Shown: positions 43,720 to 52,021 of the stretch, piece by piece
How the letters are laid out: each line of letters begins with the position of its first letter
Position numbering within the stretch: the first letter of the stretch is position 1
Assembly (NCBI RefSeq): GCF_002086485.1
Contig: NZ_MVHF01000018.1
Location: 62,001 to 126,000, forward strand
Direction of reading: 5' to 3'
DNA length: 64,000 nt
Origin: Mycobacterium aquaticum
Lineage (GTDB): Bacteria > Actinomycetota > Actinomycetes > Mycobacteriales > Mycobacteriaceae
Made by a program: the position numbers and the translations under genes
The notes under the pieces: model-generated
Told to the model about the DNA's origin: nothing
Databases searched by the model: none
Seen by the model: only the letters and a program-made list of their open reading frames with translations

Positions 43720-45357
43720 TCAGTGCGTGAGCTGAACCGCCTTGACGATCAACAAGACTGCTCCGATCACCAGGTAGCTGCGCAGTGCGATCATGCCCAG
43801 CCGCGTCCCCGGCGACCACTTCACCGGCTCCAGCAAGCTCAGCGGCGGCATGCGCCAGGTGCTCTTGTCGGCGCGGGCCAGCTTGCGGATGAGCGCCTCC
43901 TGCTCCGGTGAGCGCTTCTGGCGGCGGCGTGACATCCACCGCAACACCACGGCGGCACTCACCCCCAACACGACCAGTGCCAGCCCCAGGTACTCCGCGA
44001 CCGACACCACGTCGACATTCGGGAAAAGCGTGGTGGCCATCAGGATGCCCGACAGCAACAACAATGTCCCGACGATCACCGCGGCGACGCCGTTGAGCCA
44101 CGGACGGTTCACCCACGGCCCCAACACTTCCCGATCGTTGCACAGGAGCAGCAGGAACACGCTGGCGCTCGGCAGCAGCAGCCCCGCCAACGCCTGCACG
44201 GCAGTGGTGATCAGACCGAGCGGGGCGCCGGGGATCAGCACGATGATCGCCGCCAGTGCGACCATCGCGGTGTAGGACAGGTAGAACGGCTTGGCGTCGG
44301 AGAAGCCGCGGTGCAGGGAGTGCTTGAGCCCGAAGACATCACCGAAGGCGTAGCTCGTCGAGAGCGTCACCGCGGCGGCGCCGACGATCGAGGCGTCCAA
44401 CAGCACGATGGCGAACAGGCCGCCGAGTATCGAACTGTGCTGTCCGAGAAGGTGCGCGATGTCGCCGGCGTCGACGAAGTTGCCGATCGCGCCTGCGGAT
44501 CGCCCGGCCCAGTCACCGGTCATGACCAGCGCCGCGGCGCCCAGGACGACGACGACAGCACCCAGCGCCGTGTCGGCCCGCTCGTAGGAGATGAACCTCG
44601 GAGTGATCCGCTTGTCGACGATGTTGGACTGTTGGAAGAACAGCTGCCACGGCGCGACGGTGGTGCCGACGATGGCGATGATCAGCAACACCGCGTCGGA
44701 GCTGATGCCACCGGAGATACCGGGAACCACAAAGGATTTCGCCGCCCGCCCCCACTGTGGGTCGGACATGAGCAGCATCGGGATCTGCAGCAGGGTGATC
44801 GCGATGAAGACGAACATCATCCGTTCCCACCGCCGGAAACTGCCGGTCGCCATGATCGCGATCAGCGCGACCGCCGACGTGGGTACCACGATGTATTTGG
44901 ACAGCCCGATGTAGTCCGCGGCCAAGGTGATCCCGATGAATTCGGTGACCAGCGTGAGAAAGTTCAGCAGGAACAGATCACCGACCGAGAACCAGCCCCA
45001 CCCGCGGCCGAAGCGTTCGTTGATCAGTCGCGCATGGCCGACCCCGGTGACCGCGCCGAGTCGGACGACCATCTCCTGGTTGACGATGAGCACCGGGATG
45101 AGCAGCAACAGGACCCACAGCAGGCTGTAGCCGTAGTTCTGACCGGCTTGCGCGTAGGTGGCCACTCCGCCGGCGTCGTTGTCGCCGACCATGACGATGA
45201 GGCCAGGGCCGACGATGGCCAGCAGCGTGAGCAGTCGGGTGCGCAGGGTGCGAGGCCGGTCGGTGTCGTTGACGTTGATCCGCCCGAATGCACCCTCGAT
45301 ATCGCCGAGGTGCGCCGAATCGAGCACCGCGGTGCGCGGCGTTTCGTTGCTCGTCAT
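43720..45357 (-). CDS. Nramp-related Mg2+ transporter (NRMT-like), copy 2
   Basis: This 545-residue paralogue of the transporter at 41903 is read in the opposite direction. It shares LDSAHLGDIEGAFGRI at the N-terminus, MVGDNDAGGVATYAQAGQ in helix 1, GTTVAPWQLFFQQSNIVDKR in helix 6 and STWRMPPL before the last helix. The ATG at 45357 overlaps the stop of the MgtE-N/CBS gene (ATGA), so sensor and transporter are made together. Substrate assignment to Mg2+ is inferred from the altered metal-site motifs and the partner. Confidence 0.85.
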   Translation of the reverse strand: MTSNETPRTAVLDSAHLGDIEGAFGRINVNDTDRPRTLRTRLLTLLAIVGPGLIVMVGDNDAGGVATYAQAGQNYGYSLLWVLLLLIPVLIVNQEMVVRLGAVTGVGHARLINERFGRGWGWFSVGDLFLLNFLTLVTEFIGITLAADYIGLSKYIVVPTSAVALIAIMATGSFRRWERMMFVFIAITLLQIPMLLMSDPQWGRAAKSFVVPGISGGISSDAVLLIIAIVGTTVAPWQLFFQQSNIVDKRITPRFISYERADTALGAVVVVLGAAALVMTGDWAGRSAGAIGNFVDAGDIAHLLGQHSSILGGLFAIVLLDASIVGAAAVTLSTSYAFGDVFGLKHSLHRGFSDAKPFYLSYTAMVALAAIIVLIPGAPLGLITTAVQALAGLLLPSASVFLLLLCNDREVLGPWVNRPWLNGVAAVIVGTLLLLSGILMATTLFPNVDVVSVAEYLGLALVVLGVSAAVVLRWMSRRRQKRSPEQEALIRKLARADKSTWRMPPLSLLEPVKWSPGTRLGMIALRSYLVIGAVLLIVKAVQLTH

Positions 45358-46682
45358 CGGTCGTGGGCTCCGGTGACCGTCGAGTTCTGGTCGTCGGCGT
45401 CGCGCACCGGACGCGCCGCCGGTTCTCGCCGCCGCCAATCCTCGGGAATGGTCGCCTCGAGCACGTCGTCGACGGTGACGACGCCGAGTACCCGGTCGTT
45501 GTCGTCGACAACGGGAACCAGGTAGAGGTTGTAGTCGGCCATCAACAGTGCGATATCGGTGAGGTCCGCGTCGGCGTTGACCCGGACGGGGTCGGCGTCC
45601 ATCACCTCGGCGATCGTCGTCGATGGCGCGACCTGCAACAGCGCGATCACCGAAACGACGCCCGACAGACGCTGATCCTCGTCCAACACATGGACTTTCA
45701 GCAGGGCCTCGGGTTGGATGGCCGTGGCAGCACCGATCGCGGCGAGCGCGTCGGCTGCGGTGGTGGTACGCGCGCACGAGACATAGTCGACGTTCATCAA
45801 GCCGCCTGCGCTGTCCGGGCTGAAGCCCATCAAGGTCAGCACTTTCGTCCTGTGCGGAGCAGGCATGAGGTCCAGCACGCGTCGCCGGCGTGACTGCTTG
45901 AGATCCGCGATGGTGTCGGCGGCGTCATCGGCGCGCATGCGGCCCAGCAGCGTGGCGACGTCGGCGTCGGACATGTCCCCCAGCAGGCGGCTGGCCTTGT
46001 CGGGATCAAGCTCCTCGAAAACGTCGGCTTCCAGCTCCGGATTACTACGCACCCGGTCGAGGATCTCCCCACTTTCGGCCCGATCGGCGTCCTCGATGAG
46101 GTCGGCAATCTGAGCCGGCTTGAGGTTTCCGACGCGGCCGGATATCCGACGTACGGCGACCGAGCGATCATGGCCGATCAAGGGCTCGAACGCTTTCCAG
46201 TCGCGGGCCGCATGCCCGCCCGACCCCTTGATGAGACCGAAGAACCGCGCGGGGCGACGGGTGTCCACCCGGGTCAGCACCCACCCCTCGCCGGAGTTCT
46301 CCAGTTCGACGTCGTAGGCACGCACCAGGTCGGCGGCCGCCACATCGATGAGCCGGTGATCGAGTACGTCGGCCTGCAGCAGCACCTCACCGTCGCGGCG
46401 TTCGAAACCGCGGAGGTTGATCTTGTTCTTACCGAGGACAACTCGTCCCGGCGCCAACTCCTCGACTGTGTCGGTGCCGACGAATACCGCTCGGCTCCCG
46501 ACTCCGACCACCAGGCCGGTGACCAAGGGATACGTGTCGGCCCCGCGCAGTCGGACGATGACGTCCTCGACCTTGCCGACCGCCTCGCCCGACCGGCTCA
46601 CCACCGGCGCGCGCAACAGCTGCGAGAGATGTATCACCGGTCGCCCGTTGCCCGACAACTCGACCGCGTCCAGCTCACTCAT
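45354..46682 (-). CDS. Soluble MgtE-N/CBS-domain protein with PRC-barrel (probable Mg2+ sensor)
   Basis: This 442-residue protein has the cytosolic part of an MgtE channel but no membrane domain. A PRC-barrel-like region is near residues 15-95 (SRSGEAVGKVEDVIVRL). The MgtE N-domain of acidic helical repeats spans about 195-300 (ELDPDKASRLLGDMSDADVA, RMRADDAADTIADL). Two CBS domains follow (about 310-430, ending VPVVDDNDRVLGVVTVDDVL). In MgtE these domains bind Mg2+ and gate the pore. Here the protein probably gates or stabilises the overlapping Nramp-related transporter. The ATG at 46682 has GAGGAG upstream. Confidence 0.85.
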   Translation of the reverse strand: MSELDAVELSGNGRPVIHLSQLLRAPVVSRSGEAVGKVEDVIVRLRGADTYPLVTGLVVGVGSRAVFVGTDTVEELAPGRVVLGKNKINLRGFERRDGEVLLQADVLDHRLIDVAAADLVRAYDVELENSGEGWVLTRVDTRRPARFFGLIKGSGGHAARDWKAFEPLIGHDRSVAVRRISGRVGNLKPAQIADLIEDADRAESGEILDRVRSNPELEADVFEELDPDKASRLLGDMSDADVATLLGRMRADDAADTIADLKQSRRRRVLDLMPAPHRTKVLTLMGFSPDSAGGLMNVDYVSCARTTTAADALAAIGAATAIQPEALLKVHVLDEDQRLSGVVSVIALLQVAPSTTIAEVMDADPVRVNADADLTDIALLMADYNLYLVPVVDDNDRVLGVVTVDDVLEATIPEDWRRREPAARPVRDADDQNSTVTGAHDR

Positions 46683-46912
46683 CGGGTGCTCCTCGAAGCT
46701 AGTCAGGACTGGAGAATCCACCCGGGCACTGCCGGAACCCGCGTGTTCCCAACGTGATTGGCCATCCGCGGTGAGTCGCGCCGCGGATGCCCGAATGGAT
46801 GCGGTGCCCCGGGCGAAGCCCGCGACAACACGCGTTATTCAAATGCTTCTACAAGTGTATTACCGAATGTACGCTAGCAGACCGTTTCGGTCGGTGCATC
46901 CCGATGAACGGC

Positions 46913-46940
46913 GGTCACACATGCCCGCCCTGAGGTGTCG
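46913..46940 (+). promoter_or_regulatory. Candidate ECF41-type promoter for the DoxX-sigma pair
   Basis: ggtcaca, a 16-bp spacer, then tgtcg lies 48 bp upstream of the DoxX start. This resembles the ECF41 promoter consensus as I recall it (TGTCACA, 16 bp, CGTC), with one mismatch in each box. It would make the operon autoregulated by its own sigma factor. Confidence 0.45.
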
Positions 46941-46987
46941 AACAAGTAGAAGCACATTCACCCGAACACACCGAACAGGGCACCGAC

Positions 46988-47413
46988 ATGACTGCAATCA
47001 CCACATCGCGCAGCACGTCCACACGTGCGGTCGCCTACTGGGTGGCGACCGGCCTGCTCGCCGCTGAACTGATCGTCGGCGGCGTCTGGGACATCCTGCG
47101 CATCCCGCTGGTCCGCGACGTCGTCATCCATCTCGGCTATCCCACGTACCTGCTGGTGATCCTGGGCACCTGGAAGCTGCTCGACGGAGCGGCGATCCTG
47201 GCGCCGGGATATCCGGTACTGAAGGAATGGGCGTACGCCGGATCCTTTTTCGTCTTTTCCGGCGCGATGGTCTCGCACTTGACGACGGGCAAGGACCTGC
47301 AGGAGCTTGGAGTTCTGGCCGTCGCGCTCGCACTCGTCGTCGCGTCGTGGGCGTTGCGTCCACCATCGCGCCGCGTCCGCGGCACCACCGGCCGGTCGGT
47401 GTCCGGCCCATGA
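46988..47413 (+). CDS. DoxX-family membrane protein
   Basis: This is a 141-residue protein with four hydrophobic helices in DoxX-like order (VAYWVATGLLAAELIVGGVW; YLLVILGTWKLLDGAAIL; AYAGSFFVFSGAMVSHL; LGVLAVALALVVASWAL). DoxX-like genes commonly accompany ECF41 sigma factors. Its stop overlaps an in-frame ATG of the sigma gene, and the two are clearly one operon. The function in redox or stress response is not established. Confidence 0.85.
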   Translation: MTAITTSRSTSTRAVAYWVATGLLAAELIVGGVWDILRIPLVRDVVIHLGYPTYLLVILGTWKLLDGAAILAPGYPVLKEWAYAGSFFVFSGAMVSHLTTGKDLQELGVLAVALALVVASWALRPPSRRVRGTTGRSVSGP

Positions 47414-47436
47414 CAGCGACAGAGGAGTCCGACGCC

Positions 47437-48306
47437 ATGTCCGACAACTGGGCGGAGCCGTTCGAACGGGCCCGACCGCAGTTGCGCGCGGTGGCCTACC
47501 GCATGCTCGGTTCGCTCGCCGACGCAGAAGACGCCGTGCAGGAGGCCTGGCTGCGCCTCAGCGGTACAGACGCCGCTGCGGTGCACAACATCGACGCGTG
47601 GCTGACCACCGTGGTGGCTCGGATCTGTTTGAACATCCTGCGCGCACGCCACGTCCGGCCGGAGGACGAATCCCTGTCGACACTGCCGGACCCGGTGATC
47701 GACGCGGCCGACGATGTCGACCCTGAACACCAGGCACTGCTGGCCGATTCCGTCGGACTGGCATTGTTCATCGTCCTCGACCGACTCGCGCCCGCCGAGC
47801 GCCTCGCCTTCGTGCTGCACGACGTATTCGCGGTTCCGTTCGACGACATCGCGCCGATTGTCGAGCGTTCTGTGCCGGCCACCCGCAAACTGGCCAGCCG
47901 GGCACGTCAGCGAATCCAGGCTGCTGACGCGTCGCCGGATGGCGATCTGGCTGCCCAGCGCAAAGTTGTTGACGCGTTCTTCGCCGCCGCACGCGACGGC
48001 GATTTCGCCGAGTTGCTGGCCGTGCTGCATCCCGATGTCGTGCTACACGGTGATTTCGGACCGGGCGACAGCCGATTGGAGCGGGGAGCCGACGCCGTGG
48101 CACGCCTTGCCGGTTTGTACGCCCGCGGGGGCGGTGCGGTACACCCGGCCACTGTCAATGGCGCGGCCGGTGCCGTCATCACCGTGGCGGACCGGGTGGC
48201 CGCCGTCATGGGCTTCGTCGTGGTAAGCGGCAGGATCGCCGAAATCGATGTGCTTGCCGAGCCGCGAAGGCTGTCGCGCCTCGACGTCAGCGCGGTGGTC
48301 GACTGA
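47437..48306 (+). CDS. ECF41-like sigma factor with SnoaL-type C-terminal domain
   Basis: This is a SigJ-like extracytoplasmic-function sigma factor. Region 2 is visible as RAVAYRMLGSLADAEDAVQE (residues about 15-35), and region 4 as RLAFVLHDVFAVPFDDIAPI followed by RSVPATRKLASRARQRI. The C-terminal 100 residues form a SnoaL-like domain that in ECF41 members regulates activity in place of an anti-sigma factor. The ATG at 47437 has AGAGGAG 9 nt upstream; an ATG at 47410 overlapping the DoxX stop is also possible. Confidence 0.88.
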   Translation: MSDNWAEPFERARPQLRAVAYRMLGSLADAEDAVQEAWLRLSGTDAAAVHNIDAWLTTVVARICLNILRARHVRPEDESLSTLPDPVIDAADDVDPEHQALLADSVGLALFIVLDRLAPAERLAFVLHDVFAVPFDDIAPIVERSVPATRKLASRARQRIQAADASPDGDLAAQRKVVDAFFAAARDGDFAELLAVLHPDVVLHGDFGPGDSRLERGADAVARLAGLYARGGGAVHPATVNGAAGAVITVADRVAAVMGFVVVSGRIAEIDVLAEPRRLSRLDVSAVVD

Positions 48307-48503
48307 TGTCGGCTCGGCGGTCAAACCGACCAACCATGGCGCGGCTGAGCATCTTTGGCGGCTTTGGCGGCTCGCCGCTCCGTAGCGGCCCCGTGATCGA
48401 TCAGATCACCGTCAGTAGTTTCGAGATGAGCCCGTCTGCGCCGTGCTGCGGTATCGCAGGCGCGGCAAGGCATCTGGGGACCGACCGTCCCGGCGGGAGC
48501 AGA

Positions 48504-49064
48504 TCAGTCCTTCCCGCTGATGGCGTCGCGAGCGCGGTCGAGCATGGCCGCGAAAGGCCCCACCATGACATTGGCGATCTGAGATTCGACACCGGCGTGT
48601 GGCCTTGTGGGGGCGACGGCTTCCGCCAGCTTCGCGGCACGGCCCATCCGTTCGAGTTCGGCTCCGGACAGTTCGGCGCTGAGTTTGGCGAATTCGTCCT
48701 GCTCCTCGCGCTCGGCGTGGTCGATGACCGCTTGACGGAGTTTCGTCAGCTTTGTGACGAACTCCGGGCTGTCGACGTCGAGTTCTTCCAGCTCGGCGAG
48801 GAGTTTCTTGGCCTCATGTTCTTCCTCCAGCCGCGCCTCGACAACCGTGTCGCCGTGAGGCACCTTGTGTTTGGCCCGAGGGTGCACGATTTCTTCCTCC
48901 GCGGTCTCGTGCACCGCGAGCAGGCGTCGGAGATCCCGAAAGGCCGACTCACGCTCCTTGCCGGAGCTCGACAAAGTGGCCTCGAACAGAGACTTGATCT
49001 TTTCGTGCTGACCGATCAACAGGTCGATCACGTCGGCTTGGGACTTGATGGCTACATCAGCCAC
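48504..49064 (-). CDS. Hemerythrin HHE-domain protein
   Basis: This 186-residue four-helix-bundle protein is expected to bind a di-iron centre. Ligand-bearing segments are LIGQHEKIKSLFE, AVHETAEEEIVHP, LEEEHEAKKLLAE and VIDHAEREEQDEF. Such mycobacterial proteins are linked to H2O2 or NO responses. The GTG at 49064 was chosen for its AGAGGAGGAATCC ribosome binding site. The C-terminal 40 residues are an Ala-rich extension. Confidence 0.9.
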   Translation of the reverse strand: MADVAIKSQADVIDLLIGQHEKIKSLFEATLSSSGKERESAFRDLRRLLAVHETAEEEIVHPRAKHKVPHGDTVVEARLEEEHEAKKLLAELEELDVDSPEFVTKLTKLRQAVIDHAEREEQDEFAKLSAELSGAELERMGRAAKLAEAVAPTRPHAGVESQIANVMVGPFAAMLDRARDAISGKD

Positions 49065-49186
49065 GGATTCCTCCTCTGGTGATTTCGGTCGGTCGCGCCG
49101 GGCTTTCGGCACGCCCGCTGTTCCATACCCGATCGGTAGATCCCAAAACAGGCGCTACGAAGGGGCCCAACGAAAGCCGATACGTC

Positions 49187-49609
49187 CTAGGCGTGCCGCT
49201 TGCCCGCAACCGATGCGCGGCCCGGGGACGCGTTGAGCAGGTAACCCCACTGCCGACGCACGATGCGCAATGCCGGGTGCAGTCGGTATGCCTCGCTCGT
49301 CACCTGCACACCCGAGGCCAGGTCCACCAGCGCCTTGGCCAGTTCGTAAGGAGACATCCGGCAACTCTGGGCCACTTCGATCAGTTCGACGATTTCGTCT
49401 TCCCACCGCCGACAACGCAAGCCGACCAGGATTCCCGCAGCCAGACTGATCATCCGCATCTGCGCGTTGTAGCGCTTGTCCGAGCCCGGTTCCGCTTCGT
49501 AAGTATCCAACGCTCTCTCCCGGACGACCCCGTCGCTGACCGTCACGGATACCCATTCGGCGCCGCACGCAAACCGAACGGTCACGCGCACATGGATACT
49601 TGTACCCAC
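49187..49609 (-). CDS. ANTAR-like domain protein
   Basis: This is a 140-residue protein whose C-terminal half resembles an ANTAR RNA-binding domain: AAGILVGLRCRRWEDEIVEL followed by AQSCRMSPYELAKALVDLAS (residues about 57-100), matching the Ala/Leu pattern of the family. The N-terminal half has no recognised sensor. The GTG start leaves only 2 bp to the divergent gene, so an internal GTG may be the real start. Confidence 0.6.
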   Translation of the reverse strand: MGTSIHVRVTVRFACGAEWVSVTVSDGVVRERALDTYEAEPGSDKRYNAQMRMISLAAGILVGLRCRRWEDEIVELIEVAQSCRMSPYELAKALVDLASGVQVTSEAYRLHPALRIVRRQWGYLLNASPGRASVAGKRHA

Positions 49610-49611
49610 TC

Positions 49612-50148
49612 ATGACCTCGCTGACGGTGGACGACCTACGGCCGGTATCCCTCTGGGCGGCGGACTGCGCCGAACGTGTCCTTGCGTGCTTCGAGGACCG
49701 GATGCCGGACGACGCCCGTGCCCGCGACGCCATCGAGGGGGCACGGGCATTCGGGCGCGGGCAGCGGCGGGACAAGCGAATGCGCACACTTGCGTTTGCT
49801 GCTCTGACGGCCGCCGGCGAGGCAGGCGATCAGAGCGCGAAAGCCGCGGCTCGCGCGGCGCAAATGGCGGTGGCCGTTGCGTATACCCACCTGGATCTCA
49901 CCGCCACTGCGGCCGCCCGGCAGACCATGCACCTGCTCGCCCCCGCCGTCTATGCCGCGCGAGCACGCGAATTCGCCGACGGCAGTGCCGCAGCCGATGC
50001 TGAGATCGACTGGGCGGCAGCCCATTCCACTGCGTACGTCCGAACCGTCGTCACTCGCATGCCGGTCCCGCAGCCCGGACAAACCCGGCTCGGTGACCTC
50101 TACCGAGCGCTGGATGCGGCTGTGCGTCAGGCGGATGTCGACCGATGA
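49612..50148 (+). CDS. Imm5-like (putative immunity) protein
   Basis: This 178-residue alpha-helical protein resembles the Imm5-like family, seen in DLRPVSLWAADCAERVLACF at the N-terminus and ARDAIEGARAFGRGQ. It also carries Ala-rich helices typical of that group (AAGEAGDQSAKAAARAAQMA). No toxin gene is adjacent, so the immunity label is only a family name. An in-frame TTG lies 12 bp upstream, but ATG 49612 is the natural start. Confidence 0.65.
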   Translation: MTSLTVDDLRPVSLWAADCAERVLACFEDRMPDDARARDAIEGARAFGRGQRRDKRMRTLAFAALTAAGEAGDQSAKAAARAAQMAVAVAYTHLDLTATAAARQTMHLLAPAVYAARAREFADGSAAADAEIDWAAAHSTAYVRTVVTRMPVPQPGQTRLGDLYRALDAAVRQADVDR

Positions 50149-50178
50149 CTGCGGGCGTACGAACGTCTCATGACAGAG

Positions 50179-50334
50179 TCAGGCTTCCGTCAGACGATCA
50201 AGCGCCGCCCGGAGTTTGATCGCGACCTCGTCCGCGACGGCTTTGAGCGCAGGCTCGCCGGTCACCTGGACGAGCAGTTGCGGGTTCATCGCCTCGACAT
50301 GAACGAGTCCCTCGCTGGTCGGATCGCTGCGCAC
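50179..50334 (-). CDS. Possible small protein (51 residues)
   Basis: A short minus-strand frame with strongly GC-biased third positions encodes RSDPTSEGLVHVEAMNPQLL followed by VQVTGEPALKAVADEVAIKL. The GTG at 50334 has no clear ribosome binding site; an internal ATG at 50289 has GAGG upstream and would give 36 residues. The frame on the other strand looks like its shadow. Expression is unproven. Confidence 0.35.
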   Translation of the reverse strand: MRSDPTSEGLVHVEAMNPQLLVQVTGEPALKAVADEVAIKLRAALDRLTEA

Positions 50335-50354
50335 GCCAGCCGGGCGGGTGTCGT

Positions 50355-50383
50355 TTCACACCTAAGTGACCTAGCGGTAATAT
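50355..50383 (+). promoter_or_regulatory. Sigma-A-type promoter of the SDR gene
   Basis: ttcaca (50355-50360) and taatat (50378-50383) are separated by exactly 17 bp and lie 40 bp upstream of the SDR start. No other good promoter is visible in this gap. Confidence 0.6.
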
Positions 50384-50422
50384 CAGCCGCGTACGGCTTC
50401 TGCCGCGAGTAAGGAGGACGTG

Positions 50423-51256
50423 TTGTCCATTCGCCGCGCCATCGAGGAATTGGTCCAGCGCCGGACCCTGTTACCAGACCGGGTCGAGGCCGCCCTCTCG
50501 GGGCCGGGACGCGACGTGCGGGGTCTGACAGTGGTGGTCACGGGAGCATCCGCCGGCATCGGCCGGGAAGCGACGACGCAACTGCGAGCACGCGGAGCCC
50601 GTGTCATCGGTGTGGCACGGCGCGCCGATGAGCTGCGTTCCCTCGCCGCGGAGACCGGCTGCGAGTGGCGCACGTGCGACCTCGCGGATGAAACCGCGAT
50701 CGCGCGACTGCTCGACGATCTCGCCGACGAGCACGTAGATGTACTGGTCAACAACGCCGGCCGCTCCATCCGGCGCCGCATCGTCGATGCCTCCGATCGG
50801 CTTCACGATTACCAGCGCACGATGACACTGAATTACCTTGCCCCGGTACAGCTCACGTTGGGACTGCTACCGGGAATGATCGAACGCGGCAGCGGCCAGA
50901 TCGTCAACGTCTGCACCTGGGCCCTGCACGCCAACACTTTTCCGCGCTTCTCGGCGTACGCGGCGTCGAAGAGCGCGTTGGCCATCTTCGGCCGCAGCCT
51001 CAACGCCGAGCGGCCACATCCCAACGTCCGTGCGACGAATGTGTACTTCCCCCTCGTTCGTACCGAAATGATTGCTCCGACAGCCGAATACACCTCAGCG
51101 GGCGCGCTCTCGGCCCAGGAGGGCGGCCGGTGGATCGTCCGGGCGGTGACCCACCAGCCGGTCGAGGTCAACGCGGCGGTGCTGCGGGCCCTGCTCCCGG
51201 CCATCGACCTGCTGTCCCCATCCGCAGCGGATCGCACCATCGCGTCCATCACATAG
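50423..51256 (+). CDS. Short-chain dehydrogenase/reductase
   Basis: This 277-residue SDR has the NAD(P) motif VVVTGASAGIGREATTQL near residue 37, VLVNNAG near residue 112 and the active-site YAASK near residue 175. The usual catalytic-Ser strand reads VNVCTWA, with Cys-Thr in place of Ser-Ser, so Thr may substitute. An N-terminal extension (residues 1-35) resembles SDRs with attached lipid-related domains. AAGGAGG is 5 nt before TTG 50423 and only 2 nt before GTG 50420, so the TTG is preferred. Confidence 0.85.
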   Translation: MSIRRAIEELVQRRTLLPDRVEAALSGPGRDVRGLTVVVTGASAGIGREATTQLRARGARVIGVARRADELRSLAAETGCEWRTCDLADETAIARLLDDLADEHVDVLVNNAGRSIRRRIVDASDRLHDYQRTMTLNYLAPVQLTLGLLPGMIERGSGQIVNVCTWALHANTFPRFSAYAASKSALAIFGRSLNAERPHPNVRATNVYFPLVRTEMIAPTAEYTSAGALSAQEGGRWIVRAVTHQPVEVNAAVLRALLPAIDLLSPSAADRTIASIT

Positions 51257-51325
51257 TCTTCGCGCGTCGGGCGCACCGGCAGTCCCCCCAGTTCACGCCG
51301 AGGTGACCGCACTGTGTACGCAGCG

Positions 51326-51949
51326 CTATTCGCGAGTGCCGTCGAGACCACCCGGCTTCTCGGCGACCGAATCCTCCGCAGCCTGCCAGAAGGACGCGCC
51401 GGCGATGACGCCGTGGCGGGCGCACAGGTCGTCCACCCAGGCGGTGTCGAACTCGACGCCGTATCGACGAGCTAGTTCGGCTACGTTCTCGCTGGTTGCC
51501 TGGTTCGCGTAACCAAGCGCCCGAAGCTCGCCGATGTACTCCTCCAGACGTCCCGGGCTCGTAAGTTCGAGCATCACCGCTGTGTCGTCCGACGGATTCC
51601 AGAGTGTGTGGGGTACACCTCTCGGCCGAAAGATCGACTCGCCAGCCTTGAGCTCATATTCCTTGTCGCCAGTCCGAAAACCGATCCGGCCAGAAATGAC
51701 GTAACTGACGTGATCATCGAATGCGTGCGTATGCGGGGGCACGAGTAGTCTCGGTGCAATCCGTTGCTCCATCATTGTGTACGCGCCTGCTGTCCAATCG
51801 GCGTGTGCGCGGAACGCCGACGGGAGGTTGCCGATGAGAAACCAGTCTTCGCTGGCCGCCGTGGCGCATAGCGCGTGCACGTTGTCAATCGAATCTCGTG
51901 GCATCCAGCCTGCTTCCTTGTCAGTTCGCGCCCGGTCCCACCCCTGCAT
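51326..51949 (-). CDS. Cupin-domain protein
   Basis: This is a 207-residue protein with one cupin barrel. The metal-binding motifs are PPHTHAFDDHVSYVISGRIG near residue 70 and KAGESIFRPRGVPHTLWN near residue 100. The C-terminal helical part (residues 135-195) is of the type seen in quercetinase-like cupins. It is the last gene in the direction of the catabolic cluster, 72 bp after the CitE-like gene, and may belong to it. An ATG 45 bp inside (51904) is an alternative start. Confidence 0.8.
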   Translation of the reverse strand: MQGWDRARTDKEAGWMPRDSIDNVHALCATAASEDWFLIGNLPSAFRAHADWTAGAYTMMEQRIAPRLLVPPHTHAFDDHVSYVISGRIGFRTGDKEYELKAGESIFRPRGVPHTLWNPSDDTAVMLELTSPGRLEEYIGELRALGYANQATSENVAELARRYGVEFDTAWVDDLCARHGVIAGASFWQAAEDSVAEKPGGLDGTRE

Positions 51950-52021
51950 CCAAGACGAACGATTGCCAATCCCAAACGCAGTGCAGAAACACTGCCCCGA
52001 ACGATGTCTCGCCGGAGCGCG

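Noticed and set aside
41903..45357. Annotation of the two transporters as MntH-type Mn2+/Fe2+ importers
   Set aside because: The DPGN and MPH metal-site motifs of MntH are absent, and the M-box and MgtE-like neighbours favour Mg2+.
45354..46682. Annotation of the CBS protein as a complete MgtE channel
   Set aside because: No hydrophobic helices follow the CBS domains; only the cytosolic sensor part is present.
40361..46830. A 15-base identity (agcccgcgacaacac-type) shared by the regions near 40365 and 46820
   Set aside because: At this length and GC content a chance match within 64 kb is expected, and the flanks do not align well.
50170..50412. An 80-residue plus-strand open frame before the SDR gene
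   Set aside because: Its sequence is Arg/His-rich and mirrors the better minus-strand frame; it also covers the SDR promoter.
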